From Helicobacter equorum (GTDB lineage Bacteria > Campylobacterota > Campylobacteria > Campylobacterales > Helicobacteraceae): a stretch of DNA of 64,000 nt. The DNA lies in assembly GCF_900198655.1 (NCBI RefSeq), contig NZ_FZPO01000013.1, forward strand, positions 1 through 64,000, in the 5' to 3' direction. The notes beneath the pieces were generated by a model that saw only the letters and a program-made list of their open reading frames with translations, had not been told where the DNA came from and did not search any database. The position numbers and the translations under genes are program-made. Numbering within the stretch: the stretch's first letter is position 1; each line of letters begins with the position of its first letter. Of this stretch, positions 1 through 9,321 are shown piece by piece.

Positions 1-555
1 GAGCAAATTACGCTTTTACATGAATGTGGACAAAGGGCGTTTGGTGAAAACAAAGTCCAAGACCTTAAGCAAAAAATACATATTTTAGAATCTCTACCGC
101 TACAATGGCATATGATAGGCACTTTGCAAGAAAACAAAATTAACACACTTATTGATCTTAATCCTACTTTATTGCATTCACTAGATTCTCTAAAACTTGC
201 CGTGGCATTACAAAAACGATTAGAAGCCAAAAGTAAGGTAATGCGTGCTTTATTGCAACTCAATACATCTTTTGAATCTACCAAAAGTGGCGTATCACCA
301 ACACAAGCCAAAGAAACATATTTAGAGATTCTAGCACAATGCCCTAATATCAAGTTAGAAGGGGTGATGAGTATTGGGGTACATAGCACAGATTATAGGG
401 CTATAGAAAAGAGTTTTGTGCTTGCTAAAGATGTGTTTGATTCGCTCCAAAATATGGGGGCAAAAACCCTTTCTATGGGCATGAGTGAGGATTTTGAGAT
501 CGCTATAGCATGTGGTGCAAACCTCGTGCGTATAGGCTCAAGACTTTTTAGCTAA
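1..555 (+). CDS. yggS: YggS/PROSC-family PLP-binding protein (5'-truncated by window edge)
   Basis: The reading frame is open from base 1, so the start and about 30 residues, including the PLP-lysine strand, lie outside the window. The visible 184 residues carry family signatures: FGENKVQD near the start, WHMIGTLQENK (normally WHFIGxLQxNK), and near the C-terminus LSMGMSEDFEIAI followed by VRIGSRLF. The family is a fold-III TIM barrel that binds pyridoxal phosphate without a known catalytic reaction and helps vitamin B6 and amino-acid homeostasis in the cytoplasm. The next gene starts 34 bp downstream on the same strand. The assignment is secure; function in this organism is by homology only. 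Confidence 0.93.
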   Translation, partial: EQITLLHECGQRAFGENKVQDLKQKIHILESLPLQWHMIGTLQENKINTLIDLNPTLLHSLDSLKLAVALQKRLEAKSKVMRALLQLNTSFESTKSGVSPTQAKETYLEILAQCPNIKLEGVMSIGVHSTDYRAIEKSFVLAKDVFDSLQNMGAKTLSMGMSEDFEIAIACGANLVRIGSRLFS

Positions 556-589
556 ATTGATTCACTAAACTATAAACAAAGGAGATACT

Positions 590-1326
590 ATGGAATATTT
601 TGAAGCAAGAAATATCGATAGTGAGTTTTATATGGATTATAAACTTCCATCATATTTTGAGGAGGTTATCGAAGAGTTAGATTCAGGATCAAGAATCTTA
701 GATTTTGGTTGTGGTTTTGGACAAACTCTCTATGCACTGAAACATCAATCTTTTTCTTCAAAACCCTATAGAGATGGGGGGGGGGCAAGTTCAGTGTATT
801 TGGTATTGATATTAATCCAAAAGCTATAGAATATTGTTTATCCCGAGGCATAGATGCAAAAGTAGTAGAAAATATCTTAGAATTTTTTCCTACACAAAAA
901 TTCGACCTCATTATCAGCACACATTGTTTGGAACATATTCCTAAAGATATGATAATTCCTATACTTACTCATTTCAAAAAACACTGTCTTACTGATAACG
1001 GGAAATTATTTATCGCAGTCCCAAATGCACAAAGCCACACTGGATGTTATTGGGCATATGAAGATTTTACTCATACCACACTTTTTACTTCTGGGAGTCT
1101 TATTTATGTTCTTAAAATGGCTGGATTTGATGATGTAAAAATAATTGATCAGTATGCCATGAGTGGAAGCAGGGGTATTAAAAAAATTATCAGGAAAGTA
1201 TTTTTAAAGCTTTATGTATTCCAATATAAATTTTGGAATAAGATTACAGCAAGTGCTACACACCAACCAAGCCCAAATGTTTTTAGCTATGAAATTAAAG
1301 TTCTCGCAAAATCTAAAAATCTCTAG
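590..1326 (+). pseudogene. Class I SAM-dependent methyltransferase, interrupted at a G10 tract (probable phase-OFF)
   Basis: The first frame (590-829, ATG with AAAGGAG upstream) gives the SAM-binding motif I ILDFGCGFGQTL and then stops after the G run at 776-785. The second frame continues through base 1326 with FGIDINPKAIEYC, the acidic-loop strand, and FDLIISTHCLEHI, the usual later motifs of UbiG/Methyltransf_11-like enzymes. Reading across the tract needs one extra G or two fewer (11 or 8), which gives about 245 residues. The tract falls between the first two Rossmann strands, in a Gly-rich loop that should tolerate length change. The substrate is unknown; in related bacteria such switchable methyltransferases often decorate surface glycans. 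Its 3' end overlaps the convergent EamA gene by 4 bp. A fixed mutation or assembly error remains possible. Confidence 0.85.
776..785. repeat. Homopolymeric G10 contingency tract in methyltransferase gene
   Basis: Ten consecutive G lie inside the methyltransferase coding region. At ten the downstream frame is lost; at eight or eleven it is restored. Runs of this length are classic slipped-strand contingency loci in Helicobacter and Campylobacter. Confidence 0.9.
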
Positions 1327-2231
1327 AATCTCACATATTTTCTAAGCCACGAGATGTGTGAGTGATTATACAGGCTAAGTAAATAAATAGCACCCAAAGC
1401 TAAGGCACACCCTATCAGTGTGCGTATGTCAGGTATTTCATCAAGCAGGAAAAATGAAAAAATAAGTGCAAAGACAGGCACAAGGAGCAAAAAGCTTCCG
1501 CCTTTGTGCACACCCAACACCTCTACACCCTTATAAAAGATACTCGTAGCCACAACCACAGAAAGAACACTTACGATAAAAAAGCAAATCCAAAATACAT
1601 TATCCGCAGTCCTTAGGCTTTCCTCTATTCCATCTCCCAAAAAAAGATATGGGACAAAAAGCAAAGTGCTAATACATGATACATAGCCATTAAATTTCAG
1701 TGGATGAATATGAACTTTTTTACTTAAAAGTGTTACCAATGCCCAAGACAATGCTGCACCAATAAAAAAAAGATTAAAGGGATGTAACAGAGAAGAAAAT
1801 TCTTGGATATGTAATAAAAATATGCCAGAGACAAAACCTAATAGAAGCCCAAGTTTCTCACGCATATTGATAGACATACCACCAAAAAACATACTTAATA
1901 GTGATCCAAAAATAGGTGAAAGTGTGGTAGATATAACCCCTGCTCTTCCTGCATCGCCAAACATAAGCCCTTGAAAAAACAATAAAGAATAAAGAGCATT
2001 AAGCACACCAGCAATACACACAAAGAAGCATTGTGTCTTAGAAAGGCTAAAAGAAATCCTAAATAACAACATCAAAGGTAAAATACATGTTGATACGAGC
2101 GCAAAACGTATAAGTGCAATGAGATAAGGGTGAGCTTGCTGAATTAAAATCTTTGAACATGGCCAAGCTATTGCCCAAAGCGACATAGCAAAAAACATTG
2201 CGAGTATATACATTCGTTGTGTGCGATCCAT
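1323..2231 (-). CDS. EamA/DMT-superfamily transporter
   Basis: The product is a hydrophobic protein of about 302 residues with about ten predicted membrane segments in two repeats of five, as expected for the drug/metabolite transporter superfamily. The first repeat begins with MYILAMFFAMSLWAIAWPCS and has the typical small-residue helices (FFQGLMFGDAGRAGVIST). The start is placed at the ATG at 2231 because AGGA lies 6-7 bases before it. An in-frame ATG nine codons earlier has no ribosome binding site. It probably exports or imports a small metabolite across the inner membrane; the substrate cannot be inferred. It is transcribed toward the methyltransferase, and their 3' ends overlap by 4 bp. 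Confidence 0.85.
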   Translation of the reverse strand: MDRTQRMYILAMFFAMSLWAIAWPCSKILIQQAHPYLIALIRFALVSTCILPLMLLFRISFSLSKTQCFFVCIAGVLNALYSLLFFQGLMFGDAGRAGVISTTLSPIFGSLLSMFFGGMSINMREKLGLLLGFVSGIFLLHIQEFSSLLHPFNLFFIGAALSWALVTLLSKKVHIHPLKFNGYVSCISTLLFVPYLFLGDGIEESLRTADNVFWICFFIVSVLSVVVATSIFYKGVEVLGVHKGGSFLLLVPVFALIFSFFLLDEIPDIRTLIGCALALGAIYLLSLYNHSHISWLRKYVRF

Positions 2232-2387
2232 ATAGATTCCTAATAAGAGGTAGGTCATTTATCTACATTATGCAATAAGCACACTTAAATATCAATGATG
2301 CCAAATTTGTATCATTATGGTATAACGTGCATATATACAATTAATGTTACATCTCCTCGCATTTCTCAAAAACTTATCCTAAAAATC

Positions 2388-2417
2388 TTGACTTACACAA
2401 AAACACTTATATACAAT
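2388..2417 (+). promoter_or_regulatory. Probable housekeeping promoter of cstA
   Basis: A TTGACT box at 2388-2393 and a TACAAT box at 2412-2417 are separated by 18 bp, about 44 bp before the cstA start. This is the best -35/-10 pair seen in the window. Confidence 0.6.
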
Positions 2418-2460
2418 AGATCAATCATTGCAAAATGGAATCTAAACACAAAGGTGTATC

Positions 2461-4638
2461 ATGAATAAGGCTTTAAGTATTGCACTATGGGCGTTAATAT
2501 CGCTTGTGGGTGCATATTGTTTTGGAGTGCTTGCACTGCATACTGGAGAAAGTATTAACGCAATATGGATTGTGGTAACAGCGGTGTGTATTTATGCGAT
2601 CGCATATCGTTACTACTCTAAATATATTGCTTACAAAGTTTTAGGGCTTGATGATAATCGTGCTACTCCAGCAGTAGCCCACAATGATGGACATGATTTT
2701 GTGCCAACAAATAAGATTGTTCTTTTTGGACATCACTTTGCTGCTATAGCTGGTGCTGGTCCTTTGGTTGGTCCTATTCTCGCTGCTCAAATGGGTTATC
2801 TACCAAGTATGATTTGGATTGTAGTTGGTGTGGTGCTTGCAGGGGCAGTTCATGACTTTACTGTGCTATTTGTTTCTATGCGCAGAGATGGAAAAAGTTT
2901 GGGAGAGATTATCAAGCTTGAATTAGGCAAAGGTGTGGGAAGTATCGCAATGATTGGGATTTTGGGTATTATGATGCTTATTATCGCAATTTTAGCACTC
3001 GTTGTTGTCAATGCACTTGCAGAATCTCCTTGGGGACTTTTTACAATCGCTATGACTATTCCTATAGCAATTTATATGGGATTGCATATGCGCTTCTTGC
3101 GTCCTGGTAAAATCGGTGAAGCAAGTATCATTGGCTTTATTTTATTGCTTTTGGCGCTTTATTATGGTCGCGCAGTAGGAGAAAGCGAAACACTTGCACC
3201 ACTTTTTACATTAAGTCCTGTTACGCTTACTTATGTTATGATCGCTTATGGATTTATCGCGGCAATTTTACCTGTATGGTTTTTGCTTGCTCCTAGAGAT
3301 TATCTAAGCACATTTTTAAAGATAGGTGTGATTGTGATTATGGCTGCTGGTATCCTTATAGTAGCGCCGGATGTACAATTTGAAAGTGTTACAAAGTTTA
3401 TCGATGGAAGTGGTCCTGTGTTTAGTGGCAAACTCTTTCCATTTTTATTTATTACGATTGCCTGTGGTGCGGTTAGTGGATTTCACGCCCTTATATCAAG
3501 TGGGACAACACCTAAAATGTTAGAGCGCGAATCTCATGCAAGAATGGTGGGCTATGGATCTATGCTTATGGAATCTGCCGTGGCGATTATGGCACTTATT
3601 GCTGCTGTAATCCTTACACCTGGTTTGTATTTTTCTATCAATGTTGCACCTGCTACTCTTGGAACAGCTAGTTTTTATCAAAGTGGTGTGTTACAAGACA
3701 CAATGGTAGCGGCACAAGTAGCAGCACAAACAATTGGATCATGGGGCTTTGTGATCACACCAGAACAGATTCTTAACACTGCTAATGAGATAGGGGAAAA
3801 ATCGATCCTTAGCAAAACTGGTGGTGCACCAACTTTTGCAATAGGTTTGGCAACTATCATTTCACAAGTGCCATTATTTTCTCAAGGCTCTTTGGCATTT
3901 TGGTATCATTTTGCGATTTTGTTTGAGGCACTCTTTATCTTGACTGCTGTTGATGCAGGGACAAGAGCTGGTAGATTCATGGTTCAAGATGTGCTAGGCA
4001 ATGTTTATAAGCCATTTGGAAATATCCATTCAATATGTTATGGAATCCTTGCAACATTAATATGTGTGATAGGTTGGGGTTATATTCTCTATCAAGGTGT
4101 TACAGATCCACAAGGTGGAGTAAAATCGCTTTGGACACTCTTTGGAGTTTCTAATCAGATGTTAGCAGGTATAGCATTACTCGCTGTCATAGTCGTGCTC
4201 TTTAAGATGGATAAAGCCAAACAAGCATGGATTGCGATTTTACCTGCTGTTTGGCTATTGGTAAGCACACTCTATGCAGGGATTTTGAAATTGCTTCCAG
4301 CAAATGGTGAAAGGCTTCATGATTCAGTAAGTCATATTGCGACATGGCAAAACAACAAAGCAGTCGTAGCCCAAAAACTTGCAGAGATAGCTATGCAAAC
4401 AGATCCTGAAGTGATTGCAAACCTTAGTACTCAAGTAGATAAATTTAACCTCATTGCTAATAACAACTTACTTAATGCGATTTTGTGCGGATTCTTTATG
4501 CTTGTAACGTGTCTTGTATTGTTGCAATGTATTAGAATCTGTCTTAAAACTATAAGTGGTAAGCCAACTATACCTCTTGCTGAATCTCCATATATAAAAG
4601 CAAGTGATTATGATGGCAAAATTGCCGTGCATAAATGA
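2461..4638 (+). CDS. cstA: Carbon starvation protein CstA (peptide/pyruvate transporter)
   Basis: The 725-residue polytopic inner-membrane protein matches CstA along its length. It has the early VPTNKIVLFGHHFAAIAGAG segment, GPLVGPILAAQMGYLPS, and the later GAVSGFHALISSGTTPKML motif, with about 16-18 hydrophobic segments. CstA proteins take up peptides in Campylobacter and Helicobacter and pyruvate in enterobacteria under nutrient limitation. The ATG at 2461 has AAGG a few bases upstream and a good promoter before it. The stop codon overlaps the start of a YbdD-family gene (ATGA), the usual cstA partner, which implies translational coupling. Confidence 0.97.
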   Translation: MNKALSIALWALISLVGAYCFGVLALHTGESINAIWIVVTAVCIYAIAYRYYSKYIAYKVLGLDDNRATPAVAHNDGHDFVPTNKIVLFGHHFAAIAGAGPLVGPILAAQMGYLPSMIWIVVGVVLAGAVHDFTVLFVSMRRDGKSLGEIIKLELGKGVGSIAMIGILGIMMLIIAILALVVVNALAESPWGLFTIAMTIPIAIYMGLHMRFLRPGKIGEASIIGFILLLLALYYGRAVGESETLAPLFTLSPVTLTYVMIAYGFIAAILPVWFLLAPRDYLSTFLKIGVIVIMAAGILIVAPDVQFESVTKFIDGSGPVFSGKLFPFLFITIACGAVSGFHALISSGTTPKMLERESHARMVGYGSMLMESAVAIMALIAAVILTPGLYFSINVAPATLGTASFYQSGVLQDTMVAAQVAAQTIGSWGFVITPEQILNTANEIGEKSILSKTGGAPTFAIGLATIISQVPLFSQGSLAFWYHFAILFEALFILTAVDAGTRAGRFMVQDVLGNVYKPFGNIHSICYGILATLICVIGWGYILYQGVTDPQGGVKSLWTLFGVSNQMLAGIALLAVIVVLFKMDKAKQAWIAILPAVWLLVSTLYAGILKLLPANGERLHDSVSHIATWQNNKAVVAQKLAEIAMQTDPEVIANLSTQVDKFNLIANNNLLNAILCGFFMLVTCLVLLQCIRICLKTISGKPTIPLAESPYIKASDYDGKIAVHK

Positions 4639-4841
4639 TATTTGTAAAAATTTGGAGATATGCACAAAGAATCTATCAACGATCCGATAGATTCTTGCAT
4701 TTGCTCGTAGGCATGCCAAGTTATGATAAATATTTAGAACATATGCGCATTCATCACCCCGATAAGATTCCCAAAACACAAAGGGAATTTTTTAAAGAAG
4801 CAATGGAAAAAAAATATGGTTCAGGCAGGGCAAAATGCTGA
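4635..4841 (+). CDS. ybdD: YbdD/YjiX-family small protein, CstA partner
   Basis: The product has 68 residues with the family core GMPSYDKYLEHMRIHHPD and a C-terminal EFFKEAMEKKYG. YbdD-type proteins are small soluble partners encoded directly after cstA and needed for transporter function in enterobacteria. The ATG overlaps the cstA stop by 4 bp, so translation is probably coupled. Codons 11-21 encode a strong inverted repeat (4667-4696) that could fold in the mRNA just after initiation. Length and position are normal for the family. Confidence 0.88.
   Translation: MIFVKIWRYAQRIYQRSDRFLHLLVGMPSYDKYLEHMRIHHPDKIPKTQREFFKEAMEKKYGSGRAKC
4667..4696. repeat. 11-bp perfect inverted repeat inside ybdD
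   Basis: AAGAATCTATC at 4667-4677 is the exact reverse complement of GATAGATTCTT at 4686-4696, with an 8-nt loop. Each arm contains the heptamer AGAATCT/AGATTCT that is over-represented in this window. It lies within the first third of the ybdD reading frame. Confidence 0.8.
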
Positions 4842-4987
4842 TGAAAGCCTTTAATGCAAGGTTTGCATACACAAAACTTTCTAGGCTCTCTGTAACCCTC
4901 TAAATCATTATAATTTACTACTAGATTCTATAAATGTGGCGCAAAAAGTGTTAGTTTAAGTTTTCTAAGGTTTTAAAAAACTTATTT

Positions 4988-4997
4988 GTGCTAGAAT
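4988..4997 (+). promoter_or_regulatory. Possible extended -10 element for ndk
   Basis: TGTGCTAGAAT lies 34 bp before the ndk start, giving an extended -10-like TAGAAT at 4992-4997. No convincing -35 box is visible. The interval 4842-5030 shows nothing else recognisable. Confidence 0.35.
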
Positions 4998-5030
4998 CCC
5001 TCACTTTTATTTCTTTTTAGGAGAATTATT

Positions 5031-5444
5031 ATGGAACAAACTCTTTCTATCATTAAACCTGATGCTGTCAAAAAGGGGGTTATTGGTAAAGTTATTGATA
5101 GATTTGAAAGCAATGGTTTGCGTATAGTAGCGATGAAAAAACTCCAACTTGGACGCTGTGATGCAAAAGAATTTTACGCAATACACAAAGAACGCCCATT
5201 TTTTAATGACCTTGTTGATTTTATGGTAAGCGGTCCTGTAGTCGTTATGGTGCTAGAGGGAGAAAATGCTGTGCTTAAAAATCGTGATCTTATGGGTGCG
5301 ACAAATCCTAAAGAAGCAAAACCTGGAACAATTAGAGCAGACTTTGCTGATAGCATCGATGCAAATGCCGTGCATGGTAGCGATAGTCCTGAGAATGCTA
5401 AAAATGAAATTGCATTTTTCTTTGCTAAGAGAGAAATTTGCTAA
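5031..5444 (+). CDS. ndk: Nucleoside diphosphate kinase
   Basis: The 137-residue protein has the standard family length. It begins [18 protein letters not shown] and carries the catalytic signature [12 protein letters not shown] with the phosphorylated histidine at residue 115. It transfers the gamma phosphate from ATP to other NDPs via phosphohistidine, balancing nucleotide pools in the cytoplasm. The ATG at 5031 follows TTAGGAGA at ideal spacing. It is followed by yceD-rpmF-plsX-fabH in the same direction, an arrangement typical of Campylobacterota. Confidence 0.98.
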   Translation: MEQTLSIIKPDAVKKGVIGKVIDRFESNGLRIVAMKKLQLGRCDAKEFYAIHKERPFFNDLVDFMVSGPVVVMVLEGENAVLKNRDLMGATNPKEAKPGTIRADFADSIDANAVHGSDSPENAKNEIAFFFAKREIC

Positions 5445-5490
5445 CAACAGCGTTTTGTGTTTATATCTTAAAAATCACACAAAGTAATCT

Positions 5491-5844
5491 ATGAAAATTG
5501 CTTTTAGAAAAGTTGCCTCATCACCAAAATCCTTTAGTTTGGAATCTGAAGGTTTGAAGCTTAGTGGCACACTTACTCGTGTGGATTCTAAGCTTTCTAA
5601 ACTTAATGCTACACTCAGTGGCGGTTTAGAGCTTATTTGTGCACAAAGCGGAGAAACTTTTATCAAAGATTTTAATGAACCTTTGGTTTTGTATATTTCA
5701 GATGGTGTTTGGGATACACAAAGCCAAAGCAATCTTGATAGCCTCGATGTTATCGAGTTTTTCGATGGTTTTATAGACTTAGGGTATATCTTGCAAAGCG
5801 AGATAGAATCTATAAAAATGGATTATCACATAAAAGGAGAATAA
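5491..5844 (+). CDS. yceD: YceD/DUF177 family protein (23S rRNA accumulation)
   Basis: The 117-residue protein ends its core with [13 protein letters not shown] and a C-terminal stretch resembling the DUF177 end. It sits directly upstream of rpmF (1 bp between stop and start), the hallmark position of YceD genes. In bacteria and chloroplasts the family promotes 23S rRNA accumulation. The two-cysteine motif of larger YceD proteins is reduced to one cysteine ([12 protein letters not shown]), as is usual in shorter epsilon versions. The ribosome binding site before the ATG is weak, so initiation may depend on upstream translation. Confidence 0.8.
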   Translation: MKIAFRKVASSPKSFSLESEGLKLSGTLTRVDSKLSKLNATLSGGLELICAQSGETFIKDFNEPLVLYISDGVWDTQSQSNLDSLDVIEFFDGFIDLGYILQSEIESIKMDYHIKGE

Positions 5845-5845
5845 T

Positions 5846-5995
5846 ATGGCAGTTCCAAAAAGAAGAGTAAGCAAAACACGTGCAGCAAAGCGAAGAACAC
5901 ATTACAAAATAAGTCTTGCAATGCCTATCAAGGATAAAGATGGTAGCTGGAAAATGCCTCATCATATCAATAAGTTTAATGGACAATACAAGTAG
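5846..5995 (+). CDS. rpmF: 50S ribosomal protein L32
   Basis: A 49-codon gene starts [20 protein letters not shown], the canonical bL32 N-terminus, and ends KFNGQYK. The protein is highly basic. AAAGGAGA precedes the ATG within the end of yceD. Zinc-binding cysteines found in some L32 proteins are absent, so this is the C-minus form. It belongs to the yceD-rpmF-plsX-fabH cluster that links ribosome and fatty-acid/phospholipid synthesis. Confidence 0.97.
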   Translation: MAVPKRRVSKTRAAKRRTHYKISLAMPIKDKDGSWKMPHHINKFNGQYK

Positions 5996-6036
5996 TCGTA
6001 TTTGATATTTTGTGTGTTTGAGAAATGGAGGAGTCG

Positions 6037-7020
6037 ATGCGAAAAATTGCCATTGATGTAATGGGTGCAGATAATGGTATCGAACCCATTGTGTTTGGTG
6101 TGGTAGAAGCCTTAAAGCATAGAGAATTTCAAGCCCTTATTGTAGGTGATGAAGCCAAAATTAGCCCGTTATTGCCAAGTGAGCTTGTAAATCATGTGCA
6201 AATCGTGCATTGCCTAGATTATGTCAAAATGGAGGAAAGTGCAACAAATGCATCAAAACGCAAAGAAACTTCTATTTTTGTTGCTACAGAACTTGTGCGT
6301 GAGGGCAAAGCCGATGCACTTGTATCACCTGGACATAGCGGTGCAACAATGAGTCTTGCTACTCTTAAACTTGGTAGAATTAAGGGTGTTTCTCGCCCCG
6401 CAATTTGCACCACTATGCCAACTATCAATGGCAATCCTAGCGTGATACTTGATGCTGGAGCAAACACAGATTGCAAACCCGAATATTTGGTGGATTTTGC
6501 CATTATGGGACATGAATACGCCAAAAGTGTTATGGGATATAGTAATCCACGTGTAGGACTATTATCTAATGGTGAAGAAGACACAAAGGGCAATGAGCTC
6601 ACTAAAGCAACATTTCCATTATTGAAAGAGTTTGAGTTTTTTCAAGGCAATGTAGAAGGGAGAGATATCTTTAATGGCAATGTTGATGTGGTCGTATGTG
6701 ATGGATTTTCGGGTAATCTTGTTCTCAAGGCAAGCGAGGGTGTAGCAAGCGCTATTTCTCAAATTCTCAAACAAGAAATCAAGAAATCCCCTATTCGCGC
6801 ACTTGGTGCAATGCTTATGAAAGGTGCATTCAAGAATCTTAAAAAGAAAATCGATCATAGTGAATATGGTGGTGCACCACTACTAGGTGTCCAAAATGTT
6901 GTGATTATTAGCCACGGAAGTTCAAATGCTAGAGCTATAGAATGTGCTGTGTATCAAGCACTACATGCCTTAGATTCTGATATTTGCACAAAACTAGAGA
7001 AAGTTTTTGAATCTCGATAA
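6037..7020 (+). CDS. plsX: Phosphate acyltransferase PlsX
   Basis: PlsX converts acyl-ACP and phosphate to acyl-phosphate, the donor for the first acylation of glycerol-3-phosphate. The protein starts [14 protein letters not shown], the family's opening strand. It contains the conserved [12 protein letters not shown]-type nucleotide/phosphate loop, [14 protein letters not shown], and [14 protein letters not shown] place the start at ATG 6037, giving 327 residues, because GGAGGAG at 6027-6033 serves it; the in-frame ATG at 6025 lies on that Shine-Dalgarno. fabH begins 8 bp after the stop, so the two are surely co-transcribed. Confidence 0.97.
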   Translation: MRKIAIDVMGADNGIEPIVFGVVEALKHREFQALIVGDEAKISPLLPSELVNHVQIVHCLDYVKMEESATNASKRKETSIFVATELVREGKADALVSPGHSGATMSLATLKLGRIKGVSRPAICTTMPTINGNPSVILDAGANTDCKPEYLVDFAIMGHEYAKSVMGYSNPRVGLLSNGEEDTKGNELTKATFPLLKEFEFFQGNVEGRDIFNGNVDVVVCDGFSGNLVLKASEGVASAISQILKQEIKKSPIRALGAMLMKGAFKNLKKKIDHSEYGGAPLLGVQNVVIISHGSSNARAIECAVYQALHALDSDICTKLEKVFESR

Positions 7021-7028
7021 GGAATACC

Positions 7029-8006
7029 ATGGGACAACTCTTTGCTTCACTCAAATCTATTGCATCTTATGTGCCATCACAATGCGTGAGTAATAAGGAT
7101 TTTGAAAAAACTTTAGATACAAGTGATGAGTGGATTGGCAAGAGAACAGGTATTCAAACACGCTACTTTGCCACTCCAGAACAGAATACAAGTGATCTTG
7201 CCTACGAAGCAGGAAAACTTGCTATAGAGCGTGCCAACCTCACACCTAATGATATTGATGTCGTAATTGTTGCTACATTAAGTCCAGATTACCTTACAAT
7301 GCCTTCTACGGCGTGTATTACTGCTCACAAACTTGGCATACACAACAAACCCGCTTTTGATATTAGTAGTGCATGCAGTGGTTTTATCTATCTCCTTGAT
7401 ATAGCAAAATCTTTTATAAAATCACGCACTTACAAAAATATTCTTATCATAGGGGCCGAAAAAGTAAGTTCAGTGCTAGATTTTGAAGATCGTAGCACAT
7501 GTGTGCTTTTTGGAGATGGAAGTGGTGCTGCAGTTGTGAGTGCTACTACAGACAAATCTAAATCTATTCTCGATGTGCATGTCGCTGCAAATGGGCAATA
7601 TGCTGATTTGCTATATACACCTAGACTTGGTGCTACAAATAATTCACCCAAACAATGCCTACAAATGAAGGGTAATGAAGTCTTTAAACAGGCAGTAAAG
7701 ACACTTGCTCGAGATGTTAAGGATATTTTGGAGCATAATGCCATTAAACCTCAAGATGTAAATTTTTTTGTGCCACATCAAGCAAATTTACGCATCATTA
7801 ACGCCGTTGGGGAAATGCTAGACTTCTCTCCAGAACAAATTGTGCTCACCGTGCAAAAATATGGCAATACTTCTGCTGCTTCAATTCCTATGGCTATTGA
7901 TGAGATCTATACGCAGGGCAAACTTAAAAATGGCGATCTACTCTTGCTTGATGCATTTGGTGGAGGATTTACTTGGGGCTCTGCCCTTGTGTATTTTAAT
8001 GGCTAA
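7029..8006 (+). CDS. fabH: 3-oxoacyl-ACP synthase III (FabH)
   Basis: FabH condenses acetyl-CoA with malonyl-ACP to start type II fatty-acid synthesis. The 325-residue protein has the full catalytic triad: cysteine 116 in SSACSGF, histidine in FFVPHQAN and asparagine in KYGNTSAAS. The N-terminal [11 protein letters not shown] and C-terminal [10 protein letters not shown] are also conserved. AAGGA just before the ATG overlaps the plsX stop region. Length and all motifs are normal. Confidence 0.98.
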   Translation: MGQLFASLKSIASYVPSQCVSNKDFEKTLDTSDEWIGKRTGIQTRYFATPEQNTSDLAYEAGKLAIERANLTPNDIDVVIVATLSPDYLTMPSTACITAHKLGIHNKPAFDISSACSGFIYLLDIAKSFIKSRTYKNILIIGAEKVSSVLDFEDRSTCVLFGDGSGAAVVSATTDKSKSILDVHVAANGQYADLLYTPRLGATNNSPKQCLQMKGNEVFKQAVKTLARDVKDILEHNAIKPQDVNFFVPHQANLRIINAVGEMLDFSPEQIVLTVQKYGNTSAASIPMAIDEIYTQGKLKNGDLLLLDAFGGGFTWGSALVYFNG

Positions 8007-8066
8007 TTTTTGTGTGCATTCATTACACAACAACATTGCATAAGTTTTGTAAAAGTAAAGATATAT

Positions 8067-8072
8067 TACAAT
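8067..8072 (+). promoter_or_regulatory. -10 box upstream of aspartate aminotransferase gene
   Basis: TACAAT lies 49 bp before the aminotransferase ATG, preceded by an A/T-rich stretch without a clear -35 box. Confidence 0.4.
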
Positions 8073-8075
8073 CCT

Positions 8076-8096
8076 AGCCTTCCAAATAAAAAGGCT
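8076..8096 (+). other. Short stem-loop in the 5' leader of the aminotransferase mRNA
   Basis: AGCCTT (8076-8081) pairs perfectly with AAGGCT (8091-8096) around a 9-nt loop. No U-run follows, so it is not a convincing terminator. It lies between the -10 box and the AAGGAGA ribosome binding site. Confidence 0.4.
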
Positions 8097-8121
8097 ACAG
8101 ATTAACGCATAAGGAGAATAT

Positions 8122-9321
8122 ATGCAAAATCCTACATATGCACCTAGAATCCAGCTTCTTAGTGAATCTACTACTATTGCAATTAGCTCTCTAGCACGCG
8201 ATCTTAAAGCACAAGGCAAAGATATTTTGAGTTTTTCAGCCGGTGAGCCAGACTTTGATACACCAAAACCTATCAGAGATGAGGCAATACGAGCGCTTAA
8301 TAGTGGTTTTACACATTATACAGCGGTGGGTGGTATTCCAGAATTACGCAAGGCGATTTGCGAAAAACTTGAGCGTGAAAATGATTTACATTATGACCCT
8401 AGTGAGGTTATTGTAAGTAATGGCGCCAAACATTCACTCTTTAATGTACTTCAAGCACTTATATGCGAGGGTGATGAAGTGATAATCCCCAAACCATATT
8501 GGGTGAGCTATCCAGAAGTTGTTACATATTGCGGTGGAACAAATGTTTTTATCTCTACAGACGAAAAACAAAATTTTAAAATCACACCAAAACAGCTTAA
8601 AGAAGCCATTACACCCAAGACAAAAATACTTGTCTTAAATTCTCCTTCAAACCCTACGGGCATAGTATATAGCAAGAAAGAGCTAGAAGAGTTAGCACAT
8701 ATATTGGCGGGAAGTAATATTTGGGTGCTTAGTGATGAAATCTACGAAAAACTTGTCTATGATATAACATTTTGTTCTAGTGCAGCTATTAGTCAAGACA
8801 TGCTAGAACGCACAATTGTTATTAATGGATTGAGCAAGGCAGTAGCGATGACAGGGTGGCGTGTAGGTTATATTGCTTGTAAGGATAAGCAACTTATCAA
8901 ATATATGGATAACCTCCAAAGTCAATGTACCTCAAATGTCAACTCTATCGCACAAAAAGCAAGTGTAGTAGCACTTGGTAAGGAATGTGTAGCAGACATA
9001 GAAGAAATGCGTCTTGCATTTAAGGAACGTATGGAAGTTGCTTACAAACTCTTTAATACCTTGCCAGGTATTACTCTCCAAAAGCCACAAGGAGCATTTT
9101 ATCTCTTCCCTAATATCCAAGAAATTACAAAATTCAATGGGGATTCTATGCGATTTTGTCAAGAATTATTGCAATCTCAAGGCATCGCACTTGTTCCAGG
9201 TAGCGCCTTTGGTAAAGATGGCTATGTGCGTTTTTCTTTTGCATGTAATACAGAGCAGATTCAATTAGGAATAGAACGAATTGCGCGATTTATTAAGGAT
9301 TCTCATAATGAGAATCCTTAA
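8122..9321 (+). CDS. aspC: Class I/II aminotransferase, probable aspartate aminotransferase
   Basis: The 399-residue PLP enzyme has the fold-type I landmarks: GEPDFDTP near the N-terminus, SPSNPTG, the DEIYEKLVYD strand and the Schiff-base lysine in NGLSKAVAMTGWRVGY. It belongs to the AspB-like subgroup that makes aspartate from oxaloacetate and glutamate and may also accept aromatic or prephenate substrates. The ATG has AAGGAGA upstream. Its 3' end overlaps the next gene by 14 bp, so the sialidase-like cassette may be read from the same promoter. Substrate range is inferred from the family. Confidence 0.92.
   Translation: MQNPTYAPRIQLLSESTTIAISSLARDLKAQGKDILSFSAGEPDFDTPKPIRDEAIRALNSGFTHYTAVGGIPELRKAICEKLERENDLHYDPSEVIVSNGAKHSLFNVLQALICEGDEVIIPKPYWVSYPEVVTYCGGTNVFISTDEKQNFKITPKQLKEAITPKTKILVLNSPSNPTGIVYSKKELEELAHILAGSNIWVLSDEIYEKLVYDITFCSSAAISQDMLERTIVINGLSKAVAMTGWRVGYIACKDKQLIKYMDNLQSQCTSNVNSIAQKASVVALGKECVADIEEMRLAFKERMEVAYKLFNTLPGITLQKPQGAFYLFPNIQEITKFNGDSMRFCQELLQSQGIALVPGSAFGKDGYVRFSFACNTEQIQLGIERIARFIKDSHNENP

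Noticed and set aside
666-920. 84-residue open frame antisense to the methyltransferase
   Set aside because: It is antisense to a recognisable protein, lacks a ribosome binding site and has no family resemblance.
4842-5030. Possible small RNA or tRNA between ybdD and ndk
   Set aside because: No cloverleaf, terminator or conserved RNA element could be recognised; only a weak -10-like box is seen.
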